Numbered from the stretch's first letter, positions 47,010 to 56,976 are shown. The stretch is DNA of 64,000 nt from Adiantum capillus-veneris (GCA_014529385.2 CM043952.1:64690370-64754369), one strand, 5' to 3'. The notes: generated by a model not told the origin, from the letters alone. Numbers and translations are program-made.

Positions 47010-48135
47010 GGTAGGTGAAACATAATGGCGTAGTCTGAAACCATTGACTGGCACAGAAATAACCTCCCTCGTAAATCCGTCCAATAAAAAGAGATGGGTC
47101 CGCATGCTTGAAAAATTCATAATGGTCTTGACCACCGTAATTTAAGCTTCCCCGACATCTTCCCGAGGCGGGAATTGAAGACAAGGACCAATTGTCCCCG
47201 AACAAATTGCCGTGCTTTCGGGCGATCCAGCCATTTTTTCTACCGAGACTGCAGATCCTACAGCACCACAAAGCTATTCAGCCGCTCTTCGTCCAGTTCC
47301 TGCAAAACATCCAATCGATAAATCATAAAATCCTCCGGAAGAAGCCGATCCGCAATCAACATCCGCATACTCGGAATCACATGCTCCACCAGAGTGATTG
47401 CCTCCATGCCAAATGCCAACTTAAAAGGAGTCAATCGTGTTGCCACTTTATAAGCTGTCCGCGCCAATAGGCCCATAAGGCGGAAGGAAGTTTCACATCC
47501 CAATCCGTTCGATGCATATTCACCAACTTTGTTAAAATCCGAATCCATTGCTTATTAGTTGATTCTGCTTGCCCATTCGCCTGAGGATAATATGGAGAAG
47601 ATTTCCTGTGTAATACAAAATAAAACTGTAGCATTCTCTCCATCACCGTATTCAAAAAATGACTTCCCCTGTCACTAACCAGCTCAATAGGGCAGCCATA
47701 TCTAGAAAAGATATTCTTATATAAGCATCCCGCCACAGAAACTGCAATGTTATCTCTCAAAGGCCATGCCTCCACCAATTTGGTAGCGTAATCCGTGGCT
47801 GTCAGGATATACTTATTTCCTGTGTGAGCTACCACTGGTTTAAAAGGACCAACAAAATCCAAACCCCACTTTTGAAAAGGCTCCAAGGGCAGAACTGGCT
47901 GAAAAGGCATTCTGGACCGTTTGGTAGGTTGTCCCAACCGCCGCTGACACACATCACACTGTTGCACATAATTTCTCGCATCCTGAAACAATGTGGGCCA
48001 CCATAATCCAGATTGGAGAACCTTTCGAGCTGTGATTAATGCTGCAAAGTGACCTCCCGCAATACCAGTATGGACTTCCTCTAATACTGCTTCCTGCTCT
48101 TGTGGTAGCACACATCTGAGTAATACCTCTGCCAC
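47010..48135 (-). CDS. gag-pol: Gypsy D integrase (frameshifted)
   Basis: The HHCC finger (H near VHTGIAGGHFA, then CDVCQRRLG) is followed by catalytic D in GLDFVGPF (47842-47866), D in SDRGSHF (47656-47676) and E in NGQAESTN (47557-47578). A frameshift near 47440-47470 moves the C-terminal part into another frame (RTAYKVATRLTPFKLAFG, 47258-47548). After another break the tail has the VNGFRLRHY signature of Gypsy integrase C-termini near 47015-47060. It integrates element cDNA. No chromodomain was seen. Confidence 0.82.
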
Positions 48136-48912
48136 TGTACGAAATAGAGCTTTCCCATAATAATCTCAAAATTCCTGCTTCTAATAGCCATACGTTGCCT
48201 CTGATGGCTGGACAAGAAAGAAGGCATTTCGCTGCTGTTGAGAAAATGAAACATCTCCTCATACCATGTCCATGGGATGCTAGGAATGACCCTTGCCTGT
48301 TGCGGAACTGTGATAGCCTCTGCAGCTACTCCTGTTAGAAACAGAGACGCATCCGAAAATTCATCAGCTACACCCGTCGGCGGCTCTCCGAAATCTAACC
48401 TGGATAGGTAGTCAACCACCGCATGCTGAGCCCCTGGCCGATGTATGACCTCAAAGTCAAATTCCTTCAGCAAAAGCACCCATCTGGCCAATCTTCTCGT
48501 CAAATTCTATTGCCTTACCAGGTATAAAAGAGCCGAATGGTCCACATGGAAGAAAAAACGTCGGCCCAACAAATAGTGCCGGAATTTCTTTACTGAATAA
48601 ATCATCCTTAAACATTCGCTTTCGGTTACGGAATAATTTCTTTCTGCGGATGATAATCGTTTAACTGGCATAATAGAAAGGTCGAAACCATCCTTGACTT
48701 TGTTCCTGCATCAGCACACTGCCAATAGCTGGATTCGAAGCATCCACAAACACATGAAAATCCTGACCCCAATTTGATGCAAGCATAATCGAAGCTTTGG
48801 ATAGGTGAAGTTTTAATCTCCGAAAAGCCAAGTCACATTCCCGTGTCCATTCAAAATCGATAGCATGAGCTGCCTGAGTAATCGGGATTGCTAAATGCGC
48901 TACAAACCGCAA
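48136..48912 (-). CDS. gag-pol: Gypsy D RNase H and linker (frameshifted)
   Basis: 48912-48661 holds FEWTRECDLAFRRLKLHL and FHVFVDASNPAIGSVLMQEQ (catalytic D of the canonical RNase H). A frameshift follows, then 48503-48136 with RRLARWVLLLKEFDFEVIHR and PGAQHAVVDYLSRL, the RNase H C-terminus. Unlike Gypsy A there is no second RNase H. The frame 48503-48081 overlaps the integrase frame start at 48135. Confidence 0.8.
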
Positions 48913-48948
48913 ATGCCTCCCATGCCAACGAGCTTGTCCCAGGAAAAT

Positions 48949-50754
48949 CTAGCACTGTTTCCGGTTCTGCGGTGGAGGCGCTTCCATAATTGCGGTAATT
49001 TTATCTAGATCCACGGAAATACCATCTTCAGAAATTATATGCCCCAATAGCCTGCCACTGCGAACAACAAATGCATACTTTAAAGGATTCAAACTGAACT
49101 TCACCTCTCTGCATTTCATAAAGCATAACCATAATTGCTTCAAATGCTCCAATTGCGCTCCAAAAACACTGAGATCATCCAGAAAAATTCTCATAAAATC
49201 CGTCAAATAAGGACCAAAAATTTGAAACATATCCCTTTGAAAAGTGGAAGGTGCATTCCGGAATCCAAACCACATCACTGTGCAGGCAAACCCACCCCAT
49301 GCGGTAATAAAAGTTGTTTTTGGTTGATCCCGCAATGCCATTCGGATTTGATTATATCCACTAAATCCATCCAAAAAAGTATACATCTCATGTCTTGCTA
49401 CATCATCCAAAATGGAATCCAAAAATGGAAGACGAAAAGGATCTGGAACAGTAGCTGCATTCAATTTCCGGTAATCCACACAAATTCGGATTTGCTTATT
49501 TTTCTTTGGTACTACCACAATTGGAGAAATCCACTCTGGATTATCAATAGGGGTAATAAAACCCACTTCCAACAGGTGATCAATTTCCATCTTAACTTGC
49601 TTTGCCACATTCAGATTCATCCTGTATGAGTGCTGCTTCACTGGCACCGCATCCGGTTTCAGATTGATCGTATGCTGATAAAACTTAGGATCCAATCCCT
49701 GCATATTCGCATATTCCCATGCGAAAACATCCTTAAACTCTGTCAGTAACTTGATCAAATCATCTCTAAAACTAGCCTCCAGCTGCTTATTAATGTATAT
49801 AGGCTGCGACTCCGCTTTCTCCCCAAGAAAAATCTTCTCTAATTCATCTTCTTTAACCCTTGTAATTTTTCCCATTTGCGCCTCAAACGCTCGTTCTTGC
49901 TGAATCACGCCCTCCAATGATTCAGAACTTGGAAGTACCTGTTGTTGCTCCCCTATTCCTGCTGGAGTTCCTGAAACCCCCACCGAATTTCCTTTCAGAA
50001 TCAAAGAAATATCCGCAAGATATAAAGAAACCAAATCCGGATTAGCTTTGAGAAATTGTTCCTCTTCATCCTCTTTGAATCCTTCCACCATATTGACTAT
50101 TTTTGCTATCACCGGCCATGCTGCCTGAACTGGCTGTCTATATGTTCCCAACATCACACGCACTTTTCTTCTACCCTTCTTTACTATAAGCATATTTGCT
50201 TCCCAATTATGCTTTACCCTCGCTTGTCGTAACCAGGGTCTCCCCAAGATAATGTGATAATCCTGATTATGATCTTCAATATTCAAGACTACTAAGGAAA
50301 CAGCAAAGGATAAGCCCGCCACATCCAAAACAATGCCCTGAAGTAAACCCAGTGGTTGCACTCTTCTTTGATCTACCATGCGGACTACAAAGGGTGCAGG
50401 CTCCCAATCACTGAGACCAAAACACTCACAAGCTGCTTGGGTGATAATGTTTACTCCCTCTCCACCATCCAATAGTACCTTGTCAATGTATGTTCCATGG
50501 TATCGAAATGAAAGATCGGGAATGCGGGTATCCGTGATCCTATTCGCCGACAATGGGGCTGAATCATCCTCCTCGCTTTCAACTTTCCCAATGGCGACTC
50601 CCCTCAGCTCAGTGGTCGTTTGTCGCAGCAATGCATTATGGAAATTCGGGACCAATTTCAGCAATGAACCCAGAGGTACTTGAATTGGTGACGTGAGGAC
50701 CTCTTTCCAAACTGAATTGGTGATGTGAGGACCTCTTTCCAAACTGAATTCCAA
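48949..50754 (-). CDS. gag-pol: Gypsy D protease and reverse transcriptase
   Basis: 601-residue open frame. The retropepsin has LLDGGEGVNII at about 50455-50487 and ILGRPWL near 50240. A Gln/Glu-rich linker and the pre-RT segment (EFKDVFAWEYANMQGLDP) follow. RT motifs are VVVPKKNKQIRICVDYRKL, FLDGFSGYNQIRMAL and the catalytic IFLDDLSVFG at 49163-49192. The frame ends at a TAG (48949-48947), after which homologous sequence continues in the same frame (IFLGQARWHGRHLRF), so this is a single nonsense mutation between RT and RNase H. The N-terminus is disturbed by the 32-bp tandem duplication at 50683-50746. Confidence 0.88.
   Translation of the reverse strand: MEFSLERGPHITNSVWKEVLTSPIQVPLGSLLKLVPNFHNALLRQTTTELRGVAIGKVESEEDDSAPLSANRITDTRIPDLSFRYHGTYIDKVLLDGGEGVNIITQAACECFGLSDWEPAPFVVRMVDQRRVQPLGLLQGIVLDVAGLSFAVSLVVLNIEDHNQDYHIILGRPWLRQARVKHNWEANMLIVKKGRRKVRVMLGTYRQPVQAAWPVIAKIVNMVEGFKEDEEEQFLKANPDLVSLYLADISLILKGNSVGVSGTPAGIGEQQQVLPSSESLEGVIQQERAFEAQMGKITRVKEDELEKIFLGEKAESQPIYINKQLEASFRDDLIKLLTEFKDVFAWEYANMQGLDPKFYQHTINLKPDAVPVKQHSYRMNLNVAKQVKMEIDHLLEVGFITPIDNPEWISPIVVVPKKNKQIRICVDYRKLNAATVPDPFRLPFLDSILDDVARHEMYTFLDGFSGYNQIRMALRDQPKTTFITAWGGFACTVMWFGFRNAPSTFQRDMFQIFGPYLTDFMRIFLDDLSVFGAQLEHLKQLWLCFMKCREVKFSLNPLKYAFVVRSGRLLGHIISEDGISVDLDKITAIMEAPPPQNRKQC
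50683..50746. repeat. 32-bp tandem duplication inside Gypsy D pol
   Basis: Two copies of AATTGGTGAYGTGAGGACCT + CTTTCCAAACTG at 50683-50714 and 50715-50746, one mismatch. Because 32 is not a multiple of three it shifts the frame between the gag-protease linker and the protease. Confidence 0.95.
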
Positions 50755-50873
50755 TCCTCCTGTTCTTTAATATCATTCTTATTTCCAGCTTTTCCTTCCT
50801 TTATTTCCAGGCCCACAGTCGATGGCATAGTCGATGGTCCTGCTGTCTTCACTGGTGGTGCGGATTGTGGCAA

Positions 50874-51917
50874 CTAGGACACAGTCTTTTTTCTCACCTC
50901 TTCCTGAGCCGTCCAATCCAGAATCTTCACATTGGGAGTTGGAACCACATTTTTACCCGATCCCGTGATTAATGAGACCACTGGATCAGACTCCTCCAGT
51001 CCTTCGATCTGAACCATAGCCACACTAGGTTGTTTCCCTGCAGCGCGTTCTTGCTTTTTCCGATCGTATTCCATAGCTTCAGTACACTCAGATCGCCAGT
51101 GTCCATCCCCCAAACAGAAAAGGCATGTCTTGGGGCAATTAGGATCTCGTCCACCTCTTCCGCAACCTCGTCCTCCCCCTTGACCCCATCCTCCTGCTTG
51201 ACCTTGCACAGGCGTCTCTGATGTATGAGCATGAGCCATCGCCACAGCAGGCTCTTGTCCCTGGCCTATCTGTGGTTGTTGCCAGGTAGAAGAGTCCCCT
51301 CGACTCCGACGACCCCGGCCATTGAAATAACATTCCACTGTATTATGAGTATTGGTCGTCCAAATCGCACACCACTTCTGATTCATTGCGCACTCCTGAG
51401 CAGCATGGCCCAGATTCCGACATTGGGTACACCATAGTTCCTTCAGACTTTTATCCACCGCAGCCGATTCTGACGATCCGGATGAAACACCTTTCCCGTG
51501 ACGCTGGGATTTTTTCCGCAGTGTCTCTTCCGATTCTTTCCCCGAATCGCTGTTGCCTGAGTCTGAGGAATCTTATACTGCGGATTCCAACTCCGAACTA
51601 TCACTACCACTGTCTTGCAACTTGCGATGAGATTTCTTCCTGTCTTTTTTCTTTGACTTCTTTGGAGATTCCGTATCCTCTAAAGCCTCGCCTACTACTA
51701 CAGCCCTAGCAATTACATTATCCAGTGGAGTAGTTACCTTATCCACTGTTGCCATAGCCGTTCTGAGATCCTTGTTGAGCCCCCGCAAAAAATAATCATT
51801 CAGCACTTCGGCTGCCGGCCTTTGTGCCTGAGATACCCTCTGCAAAACTATCCGAAATTTTGTAGTGTAATCCTCCATTGGCAATGACTTCTGCCGGAGC
51901 GTTCGAAGCTTGTCCAA
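50874..51917 (-). CDS. gag-pol: Gypsy D gag, truncated at its N-terminus
   Basis: 51917-51573 carries the capsid helix LDKLRTLRQKSLPMEDYTTK and a Ser/Lys-rich linker, then a TAA near 51572. The same frame continues to 50874 with CTQCRNLGHAAQEC, a variant knuckle CAIWTTNTHNTVEC (second Cys replaced by Trp), a Gly/Arg-rich stretch, and CLFCLGDGHWRSEC. Nucleocapsid therefore has two full knuckles and one degenerate. The capsid N-terminus is missing because Copia E sequence starts at about 51918. Confidence 0.82.
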
Positions 51918-51924
51918 ATGTTGA

Positions 51925-53201
51925 GGGGTTGTCTTTACTGTTTGAATGGTTTGACAGAAAAGAGAAGTTAGAAGAGGATGAGTTTGTCGCTACAGGTGAT
52001 GATACTATGCATCAGATTATGCATGTTGGTTCAGTTCCATTGCTAGAAAAAGACGGTACATACAACACATTGGGAGATGTTCTATATGTGCCTTCAATCA
52101 CAAAGAATTTAGCATTAGTTGGACAAATAACAAATCAAGGGTTGCAAGTCCGTTTCAATCGTTATGGCTTCTTCATAGAGGAGTTTCACAAAGGAAAACC
52201 AGGCAAGATATTGGCACGTGGAAGAAAGAAAGGTCGCTTGTTCTCATTGGAAGTTGGAGATCCATGTTTACACAGCAGTATGTATGCAAACAAATCATCC
52301 ACTCAAGATGATTGGGCAGAGTTATGGCATAAGAGGATTGGTCATGTCAATTTTAGAAGACTAAAGCATATGCAATCAAATCAAATTGTACGTGGATTAC
52401 CAAAGTTTGGCAGATTGAATTTTGATCATGTTTGTGAAGCTTGTCAATTTGGAAAGCAATCTCGTTTACCATTTCCGAAGAGGGGGAGAATTAGCCAAAG
52501 TCCTTTGGAAATTGTTCATTCAGATATTTGGGGACCTTGTGATCATGCTACATCGAATGGTTGTCGACATTTTATCACATTCACAGATGATTACAGCAGA
52601 ATGACATGGGTTTACTTTCTAAAGGCAAAGTCAGAGGCATTTGAGGTATTCTTGGAGTTCAAAGTTATGGTTGAGAAAGAGAATGGTTGTCAAATTAAAT
52701 GCCTACGTATAGATGGAGGGGGAGAGTACATGTCACACAGTTTTGATGATTACTTACGTGAATAAGGCATAAGAAGACAGATTACTTGCAGATACATACC
52801 ACAACACAATGGATTTGCTGAGAGAAAGAATAGATTCATAGCAGAGATTGCAAGAGCCATGATGAATGAGATGAATATTCCATTAACATATTGGGCTGAA
52901 GCAGTTCATACAGCAATACACATTATGATTTGAACACCAACAGCTGCCATTCATGAAATTTCACCTTATGAGAGACTTTATGGGATCAAGCCAATAGTTT
53001 CCTACATGAAAGTTTTTGGATGTGTTTTCTATGTTCATGTGCCAAATGAAGCAAGAAAGAAGATGGAGCCAAAGGCAGTGAAGTGTATATTCTTGGGCTA
53101 TCCAGTTGAAAAGAAAGGTTACAAGTGCTATGATCCTATGACAAGACAAGTTTATGTCAGTAGAGATGTCCGATTTTGTGAGCATGAACCATGGTATAAA
53201 C
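51925..53201 (+). pseudogene. Copia E protease C-terminus, GAG-pre-integrase and integrase
   Basis: Protease tail (FVATGDDT, NTLGDVLYVPSITKNLALVG), GAG-pre-integrase (LWHKRIGHVNFRRLKHM, CEACQFGKQSRLPF), and integrase with D in HSDIWGPC, D in LRIDGGGEY (the usual Asn-Gly-Gly is changed) and E in NGFAERKN. In-frame stops occur at TAA 52763 (after DDYLRE) and TGA near 52931. The C-terminal motif KCIFLGYPVEKKGYKCYDP is intact. It is interrupted at 53201 by Copia F. Confidence 0.85.
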
Positions 53202-53293
53202 TGAAGGAGTACGAGCGGAAGTGCGACGCGAGAGAGAGTGCGAGAAGAAGAGCATGACAACATGGTGAACTCGCTCTACTATAATGTGTAGAG

Positions 53294-53480
53294 TGTTGGG
53301 GTATAGGCGCCTGTGCTTTGCCCGGCCGCCCAGAGTTTGGGCGCCCACTGACTTGCATACCTTATACATAGCATAAGTGTATAGGGGGCTGCTCACTCTT
53401 TTGAGTCTCCCCACCCACATCGTGTCTGTCTCCTTCTCTCTCTCTCACTCTCCGTCTGTGGTGCTCCCCGATCCCCTTCA
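53294..53480 (+). repeat. 5' LTR of the nested element
   Basis: TGTTGGGGTATA start, CCCCTTCA end. It carries a hairpin CGCCCA-GAGTT-TGGGCG at 53327-53343, a TATA-like GTGTATAGGGG near 53377-53387, and a pyrimidine-rich (CTCTCT) tract near 53430-53455. Confidence 0.93.
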
Positions 53481-53482
53481 AT

Positions 53483-53494
53483 TGGTATCAGAGC
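53483..53494 (+). promoter_or_regulatory. Primer-binding site of the nested element
   Basis: TGGTATCAGAGC two bases after the LTR end, complementary to initiator tRNA-Met and identical to the Copia F site. Confidence 0.93.
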
Positions 53495-54881
53495 TATGGT
53501 GACCGCGGAGAGCATGACGGCTTTGAGAGCTTCGAGGCGATAGCTCGCTCGCTCTCGACGGTGGAGTTCGATCGCGGAGTTTCACGGAGAGCGATTTTAG
53601 CTTGAGGAGCATTGTCTTTGGAGCTTAGGAGCTTGGTGTGGTCAAGCTTGGTCGAGGAGGCGGTTGCGGCTTCCTTGGTGAGAGGAGCTTTTGAGCTCAG
53701 TGGAGCTCGTTAGAGAAGTGCTCGGCGGAGGAGAGCTTGACATTCGAGTGCTTGGATGCTGTTGTGGCAGAGCTCTTGTGTTGGAGCTTGCATTGAGAGG
53801 ACATTGCATCACTCAGAGTGGAGCAGGAGCAGGTTCAAGACTGTGTGCAGCTCGTTTTTGCCATTTTCGGGCTCTAAAACGCAGTTTTTTGCGTAGCTCC
53901 GTCATACAGAGTCAGATCTACATGATCCAGGAGTCTAGGTCAGGGTTTTGGCACGCTCCGGATGCGATGGTGATGTCTATTTGCTGAAATTATGCTTTGA
54001 ATTACAGCAGGTACAGCAGCAAGTTTATTTGTGCACTCTCAGGTCCCAAAAACACTGTTTTTGGCATAGCTTTCACACCCGGACTCGGATACATATGATC
54101 GAGGAGTCTACCTTGGGGTTTTGGCACGCTCCGGACGCGCTTGTCATATCAGAATTTTAAAATTCTGAATGCTGAATTTTCTGCAGCAGCAGTTGTTTAT
54201 TGTGTGTCGAGGATTCCACACATGGTTTGCTCTCAGATGTGAGAGTGATATTTGCTGCAAGTTTCCTCACACGTGGGAGGATACGATGTATGCCTTATGT
54301 GGTTTGATGCTCAGGGAGACTAATGTGATTGCATTTTGAGCTCGGCAATGTATGCCTCGAGCATGTTTTTTGGCAGTCACAGGTAGAGCAGATATTTGTG
54401 TACTAGATTTGCAGGTGTTTGCAATGATGTATGCAAAGTGTGGAGATTGGTGCATGCATTTGGAGTACGGTTTGATGCGCTTTGGTTGCTCATGGTTTTG
54501 AGCGTGCAGTCAGTTTGGTTACTGGTTTTGTGGCCGTTTTACTGACGAAACTCTGGCGAAATTTTTCCAGGAGTTTTATGCGCATCATTTATGCGATCTA
54601 GGTAGAGATTGCGGGTTGCACTCAACATTTGCGTGCGGTGTTCTCTGCATGTGGGAGATTTGTGCGTGTATATGCATCGATACCGCACAGTGTGGGCTTG
54701 GTGATTAGCTCACAGATTGCAGTGTGATACTAGAGCAGGCGAGGCTTGTATTGACATTGCGGGAGCTCTATTTTGGAGTGTGTCTCACAGGTTTTACATT
54801 GTGTTTCTGGCCATATTTATAGACAGTTTCCAGGTGTTGTTGGTGAGGTGGTTTTGCTTTCTAGTTTGCTACATTGTGCTC
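53495..54881 (+). other. Long 5' leader with a diverged 100-bp direct repeat
   Basis: No supported ORF; the longest frames (53691-53987, 53948-54160) contain no motif. 53876-53975 and 54046-54148 are diverged copies sharing a GGGTTTTGGCACGCTCCGGA block, a GATC-x-AGGAGTCTA block, and a short self-complementary start (AACGCAGTTTTTTGCGT in the first). This is a candidate structured RNA, for example for packaging or dimerisation. Confidence 0.6.
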
Positions 54882-56711
54882 ATGGCAGAGACAGGTGATC
54901 GATCAGATTGTGACCTCTCACAGATGCGCGTGTTTGATGGGTCAGACTTTGCGGCATGGAGAGAGTGTATGCTTGATGCATTGACACAGCGAGGGTTGCA
55001 TCGACCATTGAGTGGTGATGTAGGTAGACCTTCAAACATGTCTGACGATCAGTGGCAGGAGCTAGAGGAGATGGCACTATCTACGCTCTCTTTGCACCTT
55101 GCGGAATCTGTATATGCTCTTGTTATGTATGAGACTACTTCGAGAGCACTTTGGCGCAGATTACATGATATGTATGATAGATCTGAGTCATCACGGACTC
55201 GTGTGAGACATGTACATTCACGAGCACGCCGACAGATGACATGTTGGTATTGTGGTCATTCTGGACACGTTAGACGGCGCTGTTTTCGTCGTATGCGACA
55301 TCGTAGGAGACATGGCAGTCTCAGAGATGTATGTAGTGATGCCATGGACTCAGTTGCTTTGACAGTTGAGGCACATGTAGTGTCGGAGTATACTAGTGAC
55401 GGGGATGTCACTTTTACCTCGAGGTATGCACGAGATGCTATACATGTGGATAGTGCACTCCCTTCGCAGTGGTTGCTAGACGCAGATGCTATGTTTCATG
55501 TCACGCCGCATCGTGCATGGTTTTGTAGCTATTCTAGCGGGATGCTTGGCAGTGTACGTTTGACCGATGGATCGGTGCATGCAATAGCAGGTGCAGGAGA
55601 TGTGAGACTGTCATTACCGAGTGGTGCATCTTACTTGTTACGACATGTGCGCTATGTACCAGATTTGACAGTGAGTTTGATCTCGATTGGTCAGCTTAGA
55701 GATTGTGGATGTCAGATTTCGCTACGAGAGCGAGATTTTGTGATGCATTTGGGTTCGCTAGTGATTGCGAGAGGTGCCAGGAGTGGTACAGGTTACCCAT
55801 TGCATGTGGATCACGGGAGAGACGGTGTTGTCTCTGTGATCACGCAGCCAGGTAGACAGCAAGAGAGCAGGCGAGTCTCTTTTGCTTGTGGGTTGCAGGA
55901 TGCTTTGCATGGAGTGCAAAGTAGTGAGCTCGTTGTGCACACAGTTGAGGCACGACTTGAACAGTCACACAGAGAGGTGACAGAGTCAGACATGCATGCT
56001 TTGCTAGTGATTGAGCAAAGTAGAGAGTCAGTTGTGCGAGATACTTCTATGCAGGATAGACAGGTAGAGCGGTCTTGCTCTAGTGAGTCACGACAGGAGG
56101 ACGTTGTGCAAGAGTCTATGCATACGGAGTTAGAGCATGAGAGCTCTAGTGAGTCACAGCAGATTGAGTGGTCATGTTTGCAGTGGATGATTGCAGAGGA
56201 GGCTGAGATGTCAGCGATTATGCAGTCATTCCTTTCTATGCTCGACAGTGAGCATGGGGATATAGTTGTGCAGGATATGTCTTCCAGCAGACACCTAGAG
56301 CAGCTGGTTTGCTCTGAGGTTGCACGACAGGTTGATGCATCTTTTGCGGACAGTCAGAAGATGCATGTGGCTGACACGCCTTGTCAGTCAGAGATGCCTA
56401 TTGCCAGGGATATATATGTTGATGCATGCTCCGTAGAGCTAGCAGGGCCCGCTAGCATTGCATCGGCATTCGGTGGTCTCATGTATGAGATGTTGATCTT
56501 GAGACCGGATATCGCAGCTGCAGTGGGAGCATTTGCAGTTGGGGTTGTCAGTCGTTTGTTGACTGATGATGGCATAGTGCACGAGGGAGATATGCAGGTA
56601 TTGTGTACATACTTGCAGTACGTGTGCGGTACGTCTGGTGGTGTATGGACTTACACGGGAGCAGGACAGCCGAATGCACACGATCACAGCCAGCCAGTGG
56701 GCATCGGTTGA
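54882..56711 (+). CDS. Chimeric gag-knuckle-protease-RT/RNase H-remnant protein of the nested element
   Basis: 609 residues from ATG 54882 (MAETGDRSDCDLS) to TGA 56711; the same frame is open upstream to 54717, but this Met matches the Copia gag start. Residues about 14-105 resemble Copia gag (FDGSDFAAWREC, LEEMALSTLSLHLAESVYAL, LWRRLHDMYDR). About 115 gag residues found in Copia F are missing before the knuckle CWYCGHSGHVRRRC (residues 121-134). A retropepsin-like part follows at residues about 197-280 (WLLDADAMFHV, LRHVRYVPDLTVSLISIGQL), with the DSGAS box changed to DADAM. Integrase and most of RT are absent, replaced by a Ser/Glu/Gln-rich segment (residues about 330-500). The end, from about residue 530, matches the RT/RNase H border (GGLMYEMLILRPDIAAAVGA, then LQYVCGTSG). 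It has no stop or frameshift, unlike every neighbouring element. Confidence 0.88.
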   Translation: MAETGDRSDCDLSQMRVFDGSDFAAWRECMLDALTQRGLHRPLSGDVGRPSNMSDDQWQELEEMALSTLSLHLAESVYALVMYETTSRALWRRLHDMYDRSESSRTRVRHVHSRARRQMTCWYCGHSGHVRRRCFRRMRHRRRHGSLRDVCSDAMDSVALTVEAHVVSEYTSDGDVTFTSRYARDAIHVDSALPSQWLLDADAMFHVTPHRAWFCSYSSGMLGSVRLTDGSVHAIAGAGDVRLSLPSGASYLLRHVRYVPDLTVSLISIGQLRDCGCQISLRERDFVMHLGSLVIARGARSGTGYPLHVDHGRDGVVSVITQPGRQQESRRVSFACGLQDALHGVQSSELVVHTVEARLEQSHREVTESDMHALLVIEQSRESVVRDTSMQDRQVERSCSSESRQEDVVQESMHTELEHESSSESQQIEWSCLQWMIAEEAEMSAIMQSFLSMLDSEHGDIVVQDMSSSRHLEQLVCSEVARQVDASFADSQKMHVADTPCQSEMPIARDIYVDACSVELAGPASIASAFGGLMYEMLILRPDIAAAVGAFAVGVVSRLLTDDGIVHEGDMQVLCTYLQYVCGTSGGVWTYTGAGQPNAHDHSQPVGIG

Positions 56712-56775
56712 GAGCGGTTTTCTCTCACCTTTTGTAGTCTTTAGACTAGGTTCCCTTGCTTAAAGGCACAGTCGC

Positions 56776-56790
56776 CTTTAAGTGGGAGGT
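56776..56790 (+). promoter_or_regulatory. Polypurine tract of the nested element
   Basis: CTTTAAGTGGGAGGT directly before the 3' LTR (TGTTGGGGTATA), identical over 15 bases to the Copia F tract. Confidence 0.9.
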
Positions 56791-56976
56791 TGTTGGGGTA
56801 TAGGCGCCTGTGCTTTGCCCGGCCGCCCAGAGTTTGGGCGCCCACTGACTTGCATACCTTATACATAGCATAAGTGTATAGGGGGCTGCTCACTCTTGGA
56901 GTCTCCCCACCCACATCGTGTGTGTCTCCTTCTCTCTCTCTCACTCTCCGTCTGTGGTGCTCCCCGATCCCCTTCA
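56791..56976 (+). repeat. 3' LTR of the nested element
   Basis: 186 bp with the same ends as the 5' LTR and the hairpin at 56824-56840. It is followed by the TAGAG duplication and the second half of the Copia F LTR. Confidence 0.93.

Larger units (their letters stand above)
45060..51917 (-). mobile_element. Gypsy D: 5'-truncated minus-strand Gypsy with an extra 3' ORF
   Basis: Minus-strand order is gag (51917-50874), protease-RT (50754-48949), RNase H (48912-48400), integrase (48135-47010), then an additional ORF (46757-45119). The gag N-terminus, PBS and 5' LTR are missing at 51917, where Copia E begins. No 3' LTR was found at the left. Lesions are few, mostly isolated nonsense codons and small frameshifts, so the copy is not very old. 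Confidence 0.82.
53294..56976 (+). mobile_element. Nested non-autonomous Copia derivative, complete, 3683 bp
   Basis: 5' LTR 53294-53480 and 3' LTR 56791-56976, TSD TAGAG on both sides, PBS at 53483-53494, PPT at 56776-56790, and one long ORF. By hand count the LTRs differ at about three positions (two substitutions and one indel), so this is the youngest insertion of the nest. It has no integrase, no complete RT and no complete RNase H, so it must move by proteins supplied in trans. Base composition is visibly richer in G+C than the flanking DNA. Confidence 0.93.

Noticed and set aside
51878-51924. N-terminal start of the 295-codon frame at 51878
   Set aside because: The first residues come from antisense Gypsy D gag; the Copia sequence only begins at about 51918-51925, so this is not a real start.
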